From positions 96,230-160,229 of the forward strand of contig VMTE01000049.1 of NCBI GenBank assembly GCA_013791775.1: a stretch of DNA of 64,000 nucleotides, in the 5' to 3' direction. How positions within the stretch are numbered: position 1 is the first letter of the stretch; the number at the start of each line of letters is the position of its first letter. The DNA is from Hyphomonas sp. (GTDB taxonomy: Bacteria > Pseudomonadota > Alphaproteobacteria > Caulobacterales > Hyphomonadaceae). Position numbers and translations under genes: made by a program. Of the stretch, positions 35,876 to 46,393 are shown piece by piece. Under the pieces are notes generated by a model. That model was given only the letters and a program-made list of their open reading frames with translations, was not told the origin of the DNA and ran no database searches.

Positions 35876-35896
35876 CGCATCAAATGATACCGCGCG

Positions 35897-35969
35897 CCCC
35901 CGCGAAGGCGGGGGCCGCGTGCCCCAATCACATCCTTGACCCGATCCCCGCCTTCGCGGGGATGAGCGG
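35897..35969. repeat. REP-like palindromes between serC and serA
   Basis: Two hairpins: CCCCCGC-GAAG-GCGGGGG (35897-35914) and ATCCCCGC-CTTC-GCGGGGAT (35944-35963), the latter followed by GAGCGG. The 14 bases 35956-35969 are identical to 62126-62139. This is a dispersed palindromic repeat family and may also act as an intercistronic attenuator. Confidence 0.75.
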
Positions 35970-35990
35970 TTACAGAAGCAGGAAACGAAC

Positions 35991-37586
35991 ATGCCCAAAG
36001 TCCTCATCGGAGATACGCTCTCCCCCGCCGCCGTGGAAATCTTTAAGGCGCGCGGCATTGAAACCGACATCAAGGTTGGTCTGTCCAAGGAAGACCTGAT
36101 CAAGATCATTGGCGACTATGACGGCCTCGCCGTGCGCTCGGCCTGCAAGCCGGACGCCGACGTGATCGCCGCCGCATCCAACCTCAAGGTCATCGGCCGC
36201 GCCGGGATCGGCGTCGACAATATCGACATCAAGGCGGCGACCGCCAAGGGTGTCGTGGTGATGAACACGCCGTTCGGAAACGCCATCACCACCGCCGAAC
36301 ATGCCATCGCCATGATGTTCGCCGTCGCCCGCCAGATCCCGGCGGCCAACAATGACACCCAGGCCGGCAAGTGGCCGAAATCGGGCTATATGGGCCTTGA
36401 AGTCTCCTACAAGACGCTGGGCCTGATAGGTTGCGGAAACATTGGCAGCCGCGTCGCCGAGCGCGCCATCGGCCTGAAGATGAAGGTCGTCGCCTATGAC
36501 CCCTTCCTCACCGAAGAACGCGCTGTCGAACTCGGCGTCGAGAAGGTGGAACTGGACGACCTGCTGAAGCGCGCCGACGTGATCACGCTGCACGTTCCGC
36601 TTACGGACCAGACAAGGAACGTCCTCTCCCGCGAAGCGCTGGAAAAGACCAAGAAGGGCCTGATCCTCGTCAACTGCGCGCGCGGCGGGCTGGTTGATGA
36701 AGCGGCCGTGCGCGACCTGCTCGAAAGCGGCCACCTTGCGGGCGCCGCGTTCGACGTGTTCGCGGTCGAACCGGCCAAGGAAAACGTGCTGTTCGGCGCC
36801 AAGAACTTTGTCGCCACGCCCCACCTCGGCGCCGCCACGGTCGAAGCGCAGGAAAACGTCGCCCTGCAAGTGGCCGAACAGATGGCGGACTATATCCTCA
36901 CCGGCGCGGTGACCAACGCGCTCAACATGCCGTCGGTGACGGCCGAGGAAGCCCCCCGCCTGAAGCCCTTCGCGGCGCTCGCCGAAAAGCTCGGCAGCTT
37001 CGCCGGCCAGATCTCCGACTACGGATATGACGAGGTGGTCATCGAGTATGAGGGCGAGGTGTCCGACCTCAACCGCAAGCCGCTGACCGCCGCGCTGCTG
37101 TCCGGCCTGCTGCGCGCCTCGCGCGGCGATGTGAACATGGTGTCGGCCCCGGCGATCCTCGCCGAAAGCGGCGTCAAGCTGACCGAGACCAAGACCGAAA
37201 CCAGCCCGATCTATGACAGCCTGATCCGCATCAAGGTGAAGACCAAGGCGACGAAGAATTCGCCTGAAGGTGGCTGGCGCACGCTGGCCGGCGCGCTGAT
37301 CGGGGGCAAGCCCCGCATCGTCGAGGTGAAAGGCATGGCGCTGGAAGGCGATTTCTCGCCCTTCACGCTCTACGTCAACAATATCGACAAGCCCGGTTTC
37401 ATCGGCGCCCTCGGCCAGATGCTGGGCGAGGCGAAGGTCAATATCGCCACCTTCCACCTCGGCCGCCAGGCCGCCGGCGGCGAGGCGATCGCGCTGGTGG
37501 GCATCGATTCGATGCCGCCGGCCGCCGTGCTGGAGAAGCTCGATGCCTTGCCGCAGGTTCGCTATGCGAAAGTGCTGAACTTCTGA
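35991..37586 (+). CDS. serA: D-3-phosphoglycerate dehydrogenase
   Basis: A 531-residue enzyme of the long (type 1) class. It oxidises 3-phosphoglycerate with NAD, the first step of serine synthesis. The nucleotide-binding motif is LGLIGCGNIGSRVAERAIG, the catalytic region has NCARGGLVDE and a conserved His in TPHLGAATVEAQ. The C-terminal third has the allosteric substrate-binding domain and an ACT domain (FTLYVNNIDKPGFIGALG) for serine feedback. It follows serC across a repeat-bearing gap of 115 bp. Confidence 0.97.
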   Translation: MPKVLIGDTLSPAAVEIFKARGIETDIKVGLSKEDLIKIIGDYDGLAVRSACKPDADVIAAASNLKVIGRAGIGVDNIDIKAATAKGVVVMNTPFGNAITTAEHAIAMMFAVARQIPAANNDTQAGKWPKSGYMGLEVSYKTLGLIGCGNIGSRVAERAIGLKMKVVAYDPFLTEERAVELGVEKVELDDLLKRADVITLHVPLTDQTRNVLSREALEKTKKGLILVNCARGGLVDEAAVRDLLESGHLAGAAFDVFAVEPAKENVLFGAKNFVATPHLGAATVEAQENVALQVAEQMADYILTGAVTNALNMPSVTAEEAPRLKPFAALAEKLGSFAGQISDYGYDEVVIEYEGEVSDLNRKPLTAALLSGLLRASRGDVNMVSAPAILAESGVKLTETKTETSPIYDSLIRIKVKTKATKNSPEGGWRTLAGALIGGKPRIVEVKGMALEGDFSPFTLYVNNIDKPGFIGALGQMLGEAKVNIATFHLGRQAAGGEAIALVGIDSMPPAAVLEKLDALPQVRYAKVLNF

Positions 37587-37683
37587 TCCGGTTTCCGGGG
37601 AGCGCGTGCTCCCCGGGCCACACTTGACGGCGGGCGGGCCGGGCGCGATGTCCCTGTGACAGAAAAGTCATGAAGGATTGCCC

Positions 37684-38262
37684 ATGCGCCGTTTCGTCCT
37701 CTCCCTGACCCTCGCCGCCACTCCCGCCTTCGCCGCCTCGGCCGAGTTGGTCGAGGAAGTGCGCTTCGGCGTGACCGAGCATAACGTCTGCATCGCCAAC
37801 TGCGACAATGCCAACAAGGAAGACGGCCCGAACGTCAATGGCGAGATCGTCTTCGCCTCGCCGGAACTCCTCAACATCCTGTGGAGCCCGCGCCCCTATG
37901 TGATGGCGAGCGTCAACACCGCCGGCGACACCAGCTTTGGCGGGGCCGGACTGCACTGGAACTGGGATTTTGCGGATGGCTGGTCGCTGGAGCCCGGCGT
38001 CGGATATGTCATCCATGACGGCGAGCTGACCTTCCCGTTCCCGCAGGGCGATCCGCGCAATGACCCGATCTCGGAAGAGACCGTGTTCTTCGGGTCGCGC
38101 GACCTGTTCCGCACCAGCCTGGCGCTGAACCGCGACCTCGGGGACAAGTGGGGCGCGCAGGTGATGTACGAACACCTCAGCCATGGCCAGATCCTCGGGT
38201 CGGGCCGCAATCAGGGCATCGACAATGTCGGCGTCCGGGTGATCTACCGCCTCGGCGAGTAA
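37684..38262 (+). CDS. Acyloxyacyl hydrolase, PagL-like lipid A deacylase
   Basis: A 192-residue protein with a signal peptide (RRFVLSLTLAATPAFAASA). It is predicted to form an eight-stranded outer-membrane barrel. The C-terminal part YEHLSHGQILGSGRNQGIDN carries the His-Ser active-site pair of the PagL family, which removes the 3-O acyl chain of lipid A. Such modification alters outer-membrane permeability and recognition. It stands between serA and purA as a single gene. Confidence 0.8.
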   Translation: MRRFVLSLTLAATPAFAASAELVEEVRFGVTEHNVCIANCDNANKEDGPNVNGEIVFASPELLNILWSPRPYVMASVNTAGDTSFGGAGLHWNWDFADGWSLEPGVGYVIHDGELTFPFPQGDPRNDPISEETVFFGSRDLFRTSLALNRDLGDKWGAQVMYEHLSHGQILGSGRNQGIDNVGVRVIYRLGE

Positions 38263-38339
38263 GCCCCCGCGCGCATCTGCCCCTTGCAATTGGCCGCCAA
38301 TTCCTGCCCTTGTCGCGGCGTTTGTGAACGGAGTGTGTC

Positions 38340-39632
38340 ATGGCAGGAGTCGTCGTCGTAGGCGCCCAGTGGGGCGACGAAGGCAAGGGCAAGATCGTGG
38401 ACTGGCTGTCGGCGCGCGCCGATGTCGTCGTGCGCTTCCAGGGTGGGCACAATGCCGGCCATACGCTGGTGATCGACGGCAAGGTGTTCAAGCTGGCCCT
38501 GCTGCCATCGGGCCTCGTGCGGGGCGGCAAGCTGTCGGTGATCGGCAATGGCGTGGTGGTTGATCCCTGGCACCTCCTCGCCGAGATCGAAGGCATCCGC
38601 GCGCTGGGCGTGGAGGTCTCGCCGGAAAGCCTGATCCTCGCCGACAATGCCTCGCTGATCCTGCCCTGGCACAAGGATATCGACGCGGCGCGGGAAGGGG
38701 CCCTCGGCGCCGCCCAGATCGGCACCACCAAGCGCGGCATCGGCCCGGCCTACGAGGACCGGGTTGGCCGCCGCGCCATCCGCGTCGCTGACCTCGCTGA
38801 CCCTGCCGCGCTCGACATGAAGATCGAGCGCCTGCTCGCACATCACCGCCCGCTGCGCATCGGCCTCGACCTGCCCGAGCCCGACGGCGCGGCGCTGAAG
38901 GCCGAGCTCCTGAAGATTGCGCCGCAGGTGCTCGCCTATGCCCAGCCGGTCTGGAAACGGCTCGACGAGCAGGTGCGCAAGGGCCGGCGCATCCTGTTCG
39001 AAGGCGCGCAGGGCGTGATGCTGGATGTCGACCACGGCACCTATCCCTTCGTGACCTCATCGTCCGTGGTCGCCGGAAATGCCAGCGCCGGATCGGGCGT
39101 CGGGCCGGGCGCGATTTCCTATGTGCTGGGGCTCGCCAAGGCCTACACCACCCGGGTCGGCTCCGGCCCGTTCCCGACCGAGCAGGACAACGCGACCGGT
39201 CAGCGCCTCGGCACGGTCGGCCACGAGTTCGGCACCAATACCGGGCGCCCGCGCCGCTGCGGCTGGTTTGATGCGGTGATGGTGCGCCAGGCGTGTGCGA
39301 CCTCGGGCGTCAACGGCCTCGCGCTGACCAAGCTCGACGTGCTCGACGGGTTTGACGAGATCAAGGTCTGCGTCGCCTACAGGCTGAACGGCCAGACGAT
39401 TGACCATTTCCCGGCCGGCCTGACGGACCAGGCGGCGGTGGAGCCGGTGTATGAAACGCTGAAAGGCTGGACCGGCTCGACGCGCGGCGCGCGCAGCTGG
39501 GCGGACCTGCCGGCGGAAGCGGTGGTATATGTGCGGCGGCTGGAAGAACTCGTCGGCAAGCCGTGTGCGCTCGTCTCCACCTCGCCGGAACGCGAGGACG
39601 TGATCCTGATGCGGGACCCGTTCGAGGGCTGA
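38340..39632 (+). CDS. purA: Adenylosuccinate synthetase
   Basis: A 430-residue enzyme of usual length. It joins IMP and aspartate with GTP to give adenylosuccinate on the way to AMP. The GTP and catalytic motifs include [16 protein letters not shown] at the N-terminus, the HNAGHT motif ([13 protein letters not shown]), [14 protein letters not shown] and [13 protein letters not shown] repeat-rich zone begins 10 bp past its stop. Confidence 0.98.
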   Translation: MAGVVVVGAQWGDEGKGKIVDWLSARADVVVRFQGGHNAGHTLVIDGKVFKLALLPSGLVRGGKLSVIGNGVVVDPWHLLAEIEGIRALGVEVSPESLILADNASLILPWHKDIDAAREGALGAAQIGTTKRGIGPAYEDRVGRRAIRVADLADPAALDMKIERLLAHHRPLRIGLDLPEPDGAALKAELLKIAPQVLAYAQPVWKRLDEQVRKGRRILFEGAQGVMLDVDHGTYPFVTSSSVVAGNASAGSGVGPGAISYVLGLAKAYTTRVGSGPFPTEQDNATGQRLGTVGHEFGTNTGRPRRCGWFDAVMVRQACATSGVNGLALTKLDVLDGFDEIKVCVAYRLNGQTIDHFPAGLTDQAAVEPVYETLKGWTGSTRGARSWADLPAEAVVYVRRLEELVGKPCALVSTSPEREDVILMRDPFEG

Positions 39633-39642
39633 TCATTCTCAC

Positions 39643-39806
39643 TCTGGAACCCCTCTCCCTTGGGAGAGGGGCAGGGGTGAGGGGGTGCTACGCTTCAGGC
39701 GAAATACCCGGTTTGAATGCTGCGCCCCCTCACCCCCGCGCTCAGGAAATCGTATACGATTTCCTGTCTTCGCGCGCCCCTCTCCCTTGGGAGAGGGAGA
39801 GGGAGC
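39643..39806. repeat. Compound inverted repeat with a 24-bp perfect palindrome
   Basis: CCCTCTCCCTTGGGAGAGGG occurs near both ends (about 39654-39673 and 39780-39798), and GGGGTGAGGGGG is inverted as CCCCCTCACCCC in between, so the unit is one large inverted repeat. A 24-bp perfect palindrome lies inside it at 39743-39766, with left arm CAGGAAATCGTA. The short direct words are a dispersed repeat type common in GC-rich proteobacteria. The whole could be a non-autonomous mobile element. Confidence 0.7.
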
Positions 39807-39877
39807 TTGAGCGCGCAAGCGCCAGCGGCCGGCGCGGCGGGCGCCGTCCGGTCGGGAAGATCAAGTTCGAAAACCCC

Positions 39878-40541
39878 TCAGGACGAATCCGTCGCGGCGG
39901 GTTCGAGTTGGCGGGCGATATCGTTCAGCTGACGGAACACAGCCTCGCCGTCGGCGCCGAGGGGCTTTGCCTTCAGGCCCGGTGAGCGGTCATAGGCGAG
40001 CGCCGGGCGCGGGGCGGGAGATTTCATCCGCTGGCGGAGGAGACGGCGCGCGAGCGGCACGGGATCGGCGAGCGCGGCTTTCAGTGCTTCAAGGCGGCGG
40101 CGCAGCCGAGCCTCCAGGGCGCCGGCATCGGCCGGGGCGCGCGGGGGCGGCGGCGGAGGCGCGAGGCCGGCCACCGAGAGGCGCGGACGCTGGTTGACGG
40201 GAAGCCAGGACCGCCGGGCGCCGGGCCGTGGCTCGTTGAGGCGAAACACCGGGCGGCGGGGCGCTGGGGGCAGCGGCGCAGCGGCGCGCGGCGGGGCCTT
40301 TGCTGTCGCTTGCGGCCGGGAGGCGGGCGCGGGCAGTTCATCGGCGAGCAGGCGCAGGGCGCGGGCGCATCAGCGCTTCGGCGGGGGTGAGGAGATGGCG
40401 CAGGGTCCAGCGCAGGATCTTCACGCCGCCGCCGAGGGCGAGGAGGCGGGCCGTCTCGCCGATCAGCCAGCCGATCAGGTCCTGCGCCGCGATCAGCAGG
40501 TCGTCATATCGATCATCCGGGGGCGGAGGGCTCTGGTCCAT
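39878..40541 (-). pseudogene. Frameshifted hypothetical gene
   Basis: An N-terminal frame from ATG 40541 (MDQSPPPPDDRYDDLLIAAQ, then GWLIGETARLLALGGG) ends early at 40338. The next frame continues directly with a proline/alanine-rich linker (LRLLADELPAPASRPQ) and a C-terminal block (FRLNEPRPGARRSWLPVNQ) to the stop at 39878. A one-base indel near 40360-40380 joins them into one protein of about 220 residues. I do not recognise the family. It may be a real pseudogene or a sequencing error in a GC-rich run. Confidence 0.6.
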
Positions 40542-40674
40542 GACTCCGGAGTATAACCCCGGCGCAGAGGTGTTGTGTTCGCGCGGCCGAGGTATTTTAC
40601 AAGGGCTTGATGGGGCGGGATATTTTGTTTCGCGCGGGGGCGGATTTTGGTGCGTAAGGCGGGGCGGGCGCGGC

Positions 40675-40704
40675 GGTGCATGACGGCCTTCGGCCTGATG
40701 CACC
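40675..40704. repeat. GGTGCAT hairpin repeat, copy 1
   Basis: A 30-bp imperfect palindrome: GGTGCAT ... ATGCACC, with an inner stem CGGCC/CGGCC-type around TT, followed by CCTA. A near-identical copy is at 41303-41332. The pair flanks the NTF2-like lipoprotein gene. It resembles widely dispersed short palindromic repeats. Confidence 0.75.
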
Positions 40705-40714
40705 CTATGCTGGC

Positions 40715-41212
40715 CTATTCAGCCGGCGCTTCCCGTGGATAGGGCCCGTGATCGTAGCTGACGATGCGGGCGATGCGCCAGGCGCCGGCGTCCTCATGCC
40801 AGACGTGGAGGAAGCGGGCGATGCCGTGGGGCGCGGTGGCGCCGACATTGGTGAACGTGTGCAGGCCGGTTTCGACTGCGCCATAGCCGGGGATGGGCCA
40901 GACCTCCAGCGTGCCGGGCACCAGCTGGCGCGTGAAGTTGTTGCAGACATTGTTGTTCACCGCCTCGACCGTGGCGGCGCGGCCGACCGACAGGCCGGCC
41001 TGGTCGTGGTAGAATTCAAGGCCGTCTTCGAGATACGCGCCGAAGGTCTCGCCGTCACAGGAATTGAACGCGGCGAACATGGCGGCGTCCTTCTCCGCGA
41101 TCAGCGCGGTGAGGGCGGGATCGACCGCTTCGGGCGCGGGGGGCGGCGCGGCGGGCGTGGCACACGCGGCGAGCGCCAGCAGGGCGACGGCGGCGGGGGG
41201 GCGGAAGGGCAT
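40715..41212 (-). CDS. NTF2-like (SnoaL/DUF4440 type) lipoprotein
   Basis: A 165-residue protein. The N-terminus has a hydrophobic stretch with a lipobox (ALLALAAC). The mature part has the cone-shaped NTF2-like pattern: KDAAMFAAFNSCDGETFGAY, FYHDQAGLSVGR and WRIARIVSYDHGP at the end. Members include ketosteroid-isomerase-like enzymes and ligand-binding proteins; catalytic residues cannot be assigned here. The gene lies exactly between two copies of a 30-bp palindromic repeat. Confidence 0.78.
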   Translation of the reverse strand: MPFRPPAAVALLALAACATPAAPPPAPEAVDPALTALIAEKDAAMFAAFNSCDGETFGAYLEDGLEFYHDQAGLSVGRAATVEAVNNNVCNNFTRQLVPGTLEVWPIPGYGAVETGLHTFTNVGATAPHGIARFLHVWHEDAGAWRIARIVSYDHGPYPREAPAE

Positions 41213-41302
41213 GGCGGGGTCCTCGGCAGGGGGTTGCGTTCGCCTCTCGGGTAGACGTTAGGCGGAGTGGGGCGGGGGTGTCGATGGGGCGAGCGCGAAA
41301 GC

Positions 41303-41332
41303 GGTGCATTGCGGCCTCCGGCCTAATGCACC
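41303..41332. repeat. GGTGCAT hairpin repeat, copy 2
   Basis: GGTGCAT (41303-41309) pairs with ATGCACC (41326-41332); an inner GCGGCC/GGCCT stem surrounds TCC. It matches copy 1 at 40675 in the arms and most of the centre. It ends just before the stop of the AT-rich HEPN-like gene. Confidence 0.75.
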
Positions 41333-41338
41333 CTACGT

Positions 41339-42238
41339 TTACTCATACTTTTCCAGCTCAGCCTTGTAAGGTTTGATTCCGGGTAAATTGTCTTTCGCCC
41401 AGCGTGCCAGACGTTTCGAAACCGCATTCCTCACAGGACTGGGAGACTGGGAGTTCTCTACAACATTGTTGTATAGGGCTGAGTTGGCGGCGCTTCGGCC
41501 AAATACTCCGACGGCAAGCATTTTCGATGTATCCGGCTCCGGAACCAAAAAATAGTTGCATCTAGCTAGAATCGAGCGAAGCGGATGCTCGTTCTTGGAA
41601 AATATTTGCTCCAATAGACTGTATCTACACGGACAAACTTCTGGGTTTGTAAGAAGCTCATTCTTACTGTCTTGGATGTCTAAGTCCTGAGCTAGACGTC
41701 GAACCAGAAAAACTGTGAGATCAAAGCAGTACAAATCGGTTGTATTTAGTACGTGGCTGCTCATCGCATATCGCGCTTCAGCTCCACCATGTGCTTTAAG
41801 ATTTTCGATATAACTCTTGGCTCCGGCGTACCTCAATCTTCGACGTGCATTACCAGACGTGATCTGCTTTATGCGATCGGTTAGGGCTGCAGGCCATACG
41901 TTGGGTAGCAACGCCTCTCCAAATTTCAATTGAGCGCGATCAAATGCCCTGACTATATCGTGATTGATATCGTCCGCTTTCGTGCGGTTTAGAAGCAGAG
42001 TCGCTTTCAAGTATTTTTCCAAAGCGTGTAGTGCGTTCCAGTAGAATTCGAAAGGGAGCCCATTCAAGAACTGCCATCGGGCCGTAATGTAAGTTGCATC
42101 TGCTGTTTCAAGAAAAGTGCGACGAATTATGTCACGCCGACTGGCTTCAAAGAGCCAATCTTCATCTTGGTGCTTCTTCTCTTGATCCTGACTGACCTTT
42201 GATAAATCTGCTGAAATCGTTTTGGGCAACGACAACAT
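41339..42238 (-). CDS. HEPN-like protein of foreign composition
   Basis: A 299-residue soluble protein. Residues about 60-110 (FYWNALHALEKYLKATLLLN, later NHDIVRAFDRA) match the helical HEPN core that binds nucleotides or RNA. The canonical R-x4-6-H pair is not clear, since the nearest Arg and His are 8 apart, so RNase activity is uncertain. The C-terminal half has no recognised domain. The gene is strikingly more AT-rich than its neighbours purA and thiC, and a palindromic repeat lies at its 3' end, both signs of horizontal gain. It may belong to a defence or stress function. Confidence 0.6.
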   Translation of the reverse strand: MLSLPKTISADLSKVSQDQEKKHQDEDWLFEASRRDIIRRTFLETADATYITARWQFLNGLPFEFYWNALHALEKYLKATLLLNRTKADDINHDIVRAFDRAQLKFGEALLPNVWPAALTDRIKQITSGNARRRLRYAGAKSYIENLKAHGGAEARYAMSSHVLNTTDLYCFDLTVFLVRRLAQDLDIQDSKNELLTNPEVCPCRYSLLEQIFSKNEHPLRSILARCNYFLVPEPDTSKMLAVGVFGRSAANSALYNNVVENSQSPSPVRNAVSKRLARWAKDNLPGIKPYKAELEKYE

Positions 42239-42259
42239 AACTGCTTCTTGTCCTCCCGG

Positions 42260-44832
<2,573 letters not shown>

Positions 44833-44841
44833 CGTTTTCTC

Positions 44842-44920
44842 CGTCCCTCGCGCCGGCATGACCCGGATCAGGTTCAAAGGGTAACTCTCAGCCCGGCCCC
44901 ATGCCGGACACCCCTCGGAT
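44842..44920 (-). promoter_or_regulatory. TPP riboswitch (THI element)
   Basis: On the minus strand the aptamer core can be read: GAGGGGTGTC, then GGGCTGAGAGTTACCCTTTG and AACCTGATCCGGGTCATGCC, ending CGAGGGA. CTGAGA and the CCTGAT...ATGCCGG parts are diagnostic of the thiamine pyrophosphate aptamer. It ends about 10 bases before the ATG of the membrane protein gene. The terminal stem reaches the GGAG ribosome site, so control is probably at translation. Edges are approximate. Confidence 0.95.
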
Positions 44921-44963
44921 GGATGTTTCATGCCCTAAAAGGCGGCGCGGCTCAATCCCGGCC

Positions 44964-45812
44964 TCAGCAGGGGCCCTGCCAGTTGGCGCTGCCGCGCAGC
45001 CGGACGATCTCGCGGCCGCCCATGCCGTCGGTGTCGATGGTGGCGCTGCCATTCCAGCTAAGGGATGTGGCGCTCTGGTTGATGAAGAAGGCGCCCTCGA
45101 TCAGCTGCGAGGTGCAGGTGAAGCTGAAAGCGCCGGTGCCGGACGGGCTGCCGAAGCAGGCGGCGCCCTCGGCGGTCATCTCGGCGGCGATGACGCCGGC
45201 GGGCTCGTCGCCGTCGCGCGGATCGAGGCAATAGCTGGAGGTGAAAGAATTGCCGTCCGGATTGCCATAGGAGGTCGTGTAACGCCCGGGGTACAGGCCG
45301 TTGGCCAGAACCTTCGGGCGGTTGACCTCAAGGCCGCGCTCGAGTTCGTCCACCTCGAATTCGAAGGCGGCGATGTTGGCGAGCAGGTTCTCACGGGTGA
45401 TGCCACCGGCCACATGGACCGTGTGACGCAGCCAGAGGTTTGGCGGCGAGAATTGCGTATCGGCGTACGCGCGTACGAAGAAGGTTTCCCGGTTCAGCCC
45501 GTGCGAAATCGACACCGCGTTCGGTTGCTGGGTTTCGTATTCCAGGATGATGGCCTGGCAGTCTTCCGGCTTGCCATCCGGCGCACACATCGAGCCGGAA
45601 AACCGGTATGAGCGATCGTCGGGCCGGCGAAGCGTGACGACGGGCGACTCGCCGGAATAGACGTTGAGCCAGGTCCAGCCGAGATCTTCGATGATTTCCC
45701 GCATGACCGGCAAGTCGAAGCTCGTGACGAGGCGGTTGCTTTCGGGAGAGGCGGTAAGGGTGCCCAGACAAAGTGCGCTGCAGAAGAGAGCGGCAGTGCG
45801 TTTCAGGTTCAT
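44964..45812 (-). CDS. Exported YbjN-like protein with C-terminal extension
   Basis: A 282-residue protein with a signal peptide (LKRTAALFCSALCLGTLTAS). Residues about 25-155 resemble the YbjN fold (VMREIIEDLGWTWLNVYSGE, then ITRENLLANIAAF). Residues about 165-282 form a second domain with several cysteines (SYCLDPRDGD, AACFGSPSG) that I cannot name. The ATG overlaps the stop of the upstream paralogue by ATGA. Function unknown; YbjN proteins in enterobacteria affect motility and stress. Confidence 0.6.
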   Translation of the reverse strand: MNLKRTAALFCSALCLGTLTASPESNRLVTSFDLPVMREIIEDLGWTWLNVYSGESPVVTLRRPDDRSYRFSGSMCAPDGKPEDCQAIILEYETQQPNAVSISHGLNRETFFVRAYADTQFSPPNLWLRHTVHVAGGITRENLLANIAAFEFEVDELERGLEVNRPKVLANGLYPGRYTTSYGNPDGNSFTSSYCLDPRDGDEPAGVIAAEMTAEGAACFGSPSGTGAFSFTCTSQLIEGAFFINQSATSLSWNGSATIDTDGMGGREIVRLRGSANWQGPC

Positions 45813-46297
45813 GGTGCAAGCAGCCAGCGCAGGGAGTTGGTGTTGGAGTCGATTTGGTCCAGCAAGGCGGACAGGTTCGCGCGCGTGATGCCGCCCGTGA
45901 AAATGATATGATAATTGAGCGTGTAGTCCTTGCCGGTCCAGGCGGCGCTGACCGGGCCTGAATTGGAATTCCAGTAGTCCGCCATTTCATGCGGCGCATC
46001 CGGCGGCGTATCCGTGACGATGTGGGCCCGCACCAGCGCCTGGCGGCAGGTCCCGGTTTCGCACGCATGGCCCTGCAGCAGAAAGGATATGCCGCTGGAT
46101 CCGGTCAGCCGCACGCGGATGGGGTCGGATGCGCCGTCAAGTGTCTCGGCGGTCCAGCCTTTTTCGGAGGCGATGGCGGTGAGGACCGCCGGGTCGAACC
46201 GGTCGATGAGCGCCGCGCCGGGATCTGCCGAAGCGGTCCCGCAGGTGAGGAGCATGGCGGCTGCAAGCAAGCCGGATGACTTCCAAACGATTGGCAT
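45809..46297 (-). CDS. Exported YbjN-like protein
   Basis: A 162-residue protein from MPIVWKSSGLLAAAMLLTCG, with a signal peptide. Its core (AVLTAIASEKGWTAETLDGA, then FTGGITRANLSALLDQID) aligns with the first domain of the downstream gene, including the shared GGITR(A/E)NL block and a C-x4-C pair. The two are a tandem duplication, expressed together through an ATGA overlap. Function unknown. Confidence 0.6.
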   Translation of the reverse strand: MPIVWKSSGLLAAAMLLTCGTASADPGAALIDRFDPAVLTAIASEKGWTAETLDGASDPIRVRLTGSSGISFLLQGHACETGTCRQALVRAHIVTDTPPDAPHEMADYWNSNSGPVSAAWTGKDYTLNYHIIFTGGITRANLSALLDQIDSNTNSLRWLLAP

Positions 46298-46393
46298 AAT
46301 GGTGTCCTGAATATCCCCTGAAGCGGAAGAGCTAGAAAAAATTCTGGGCGGATTCAAGGCGGCTGCGGGCGATCAGGAATGCGCCAAACTGCC

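Noticed and set aside
35991-37457. Minus-strand frame of 495 codons opposite serA
   Set aside because: SerA is unambiguous; the antisense frame is a composition artefact.
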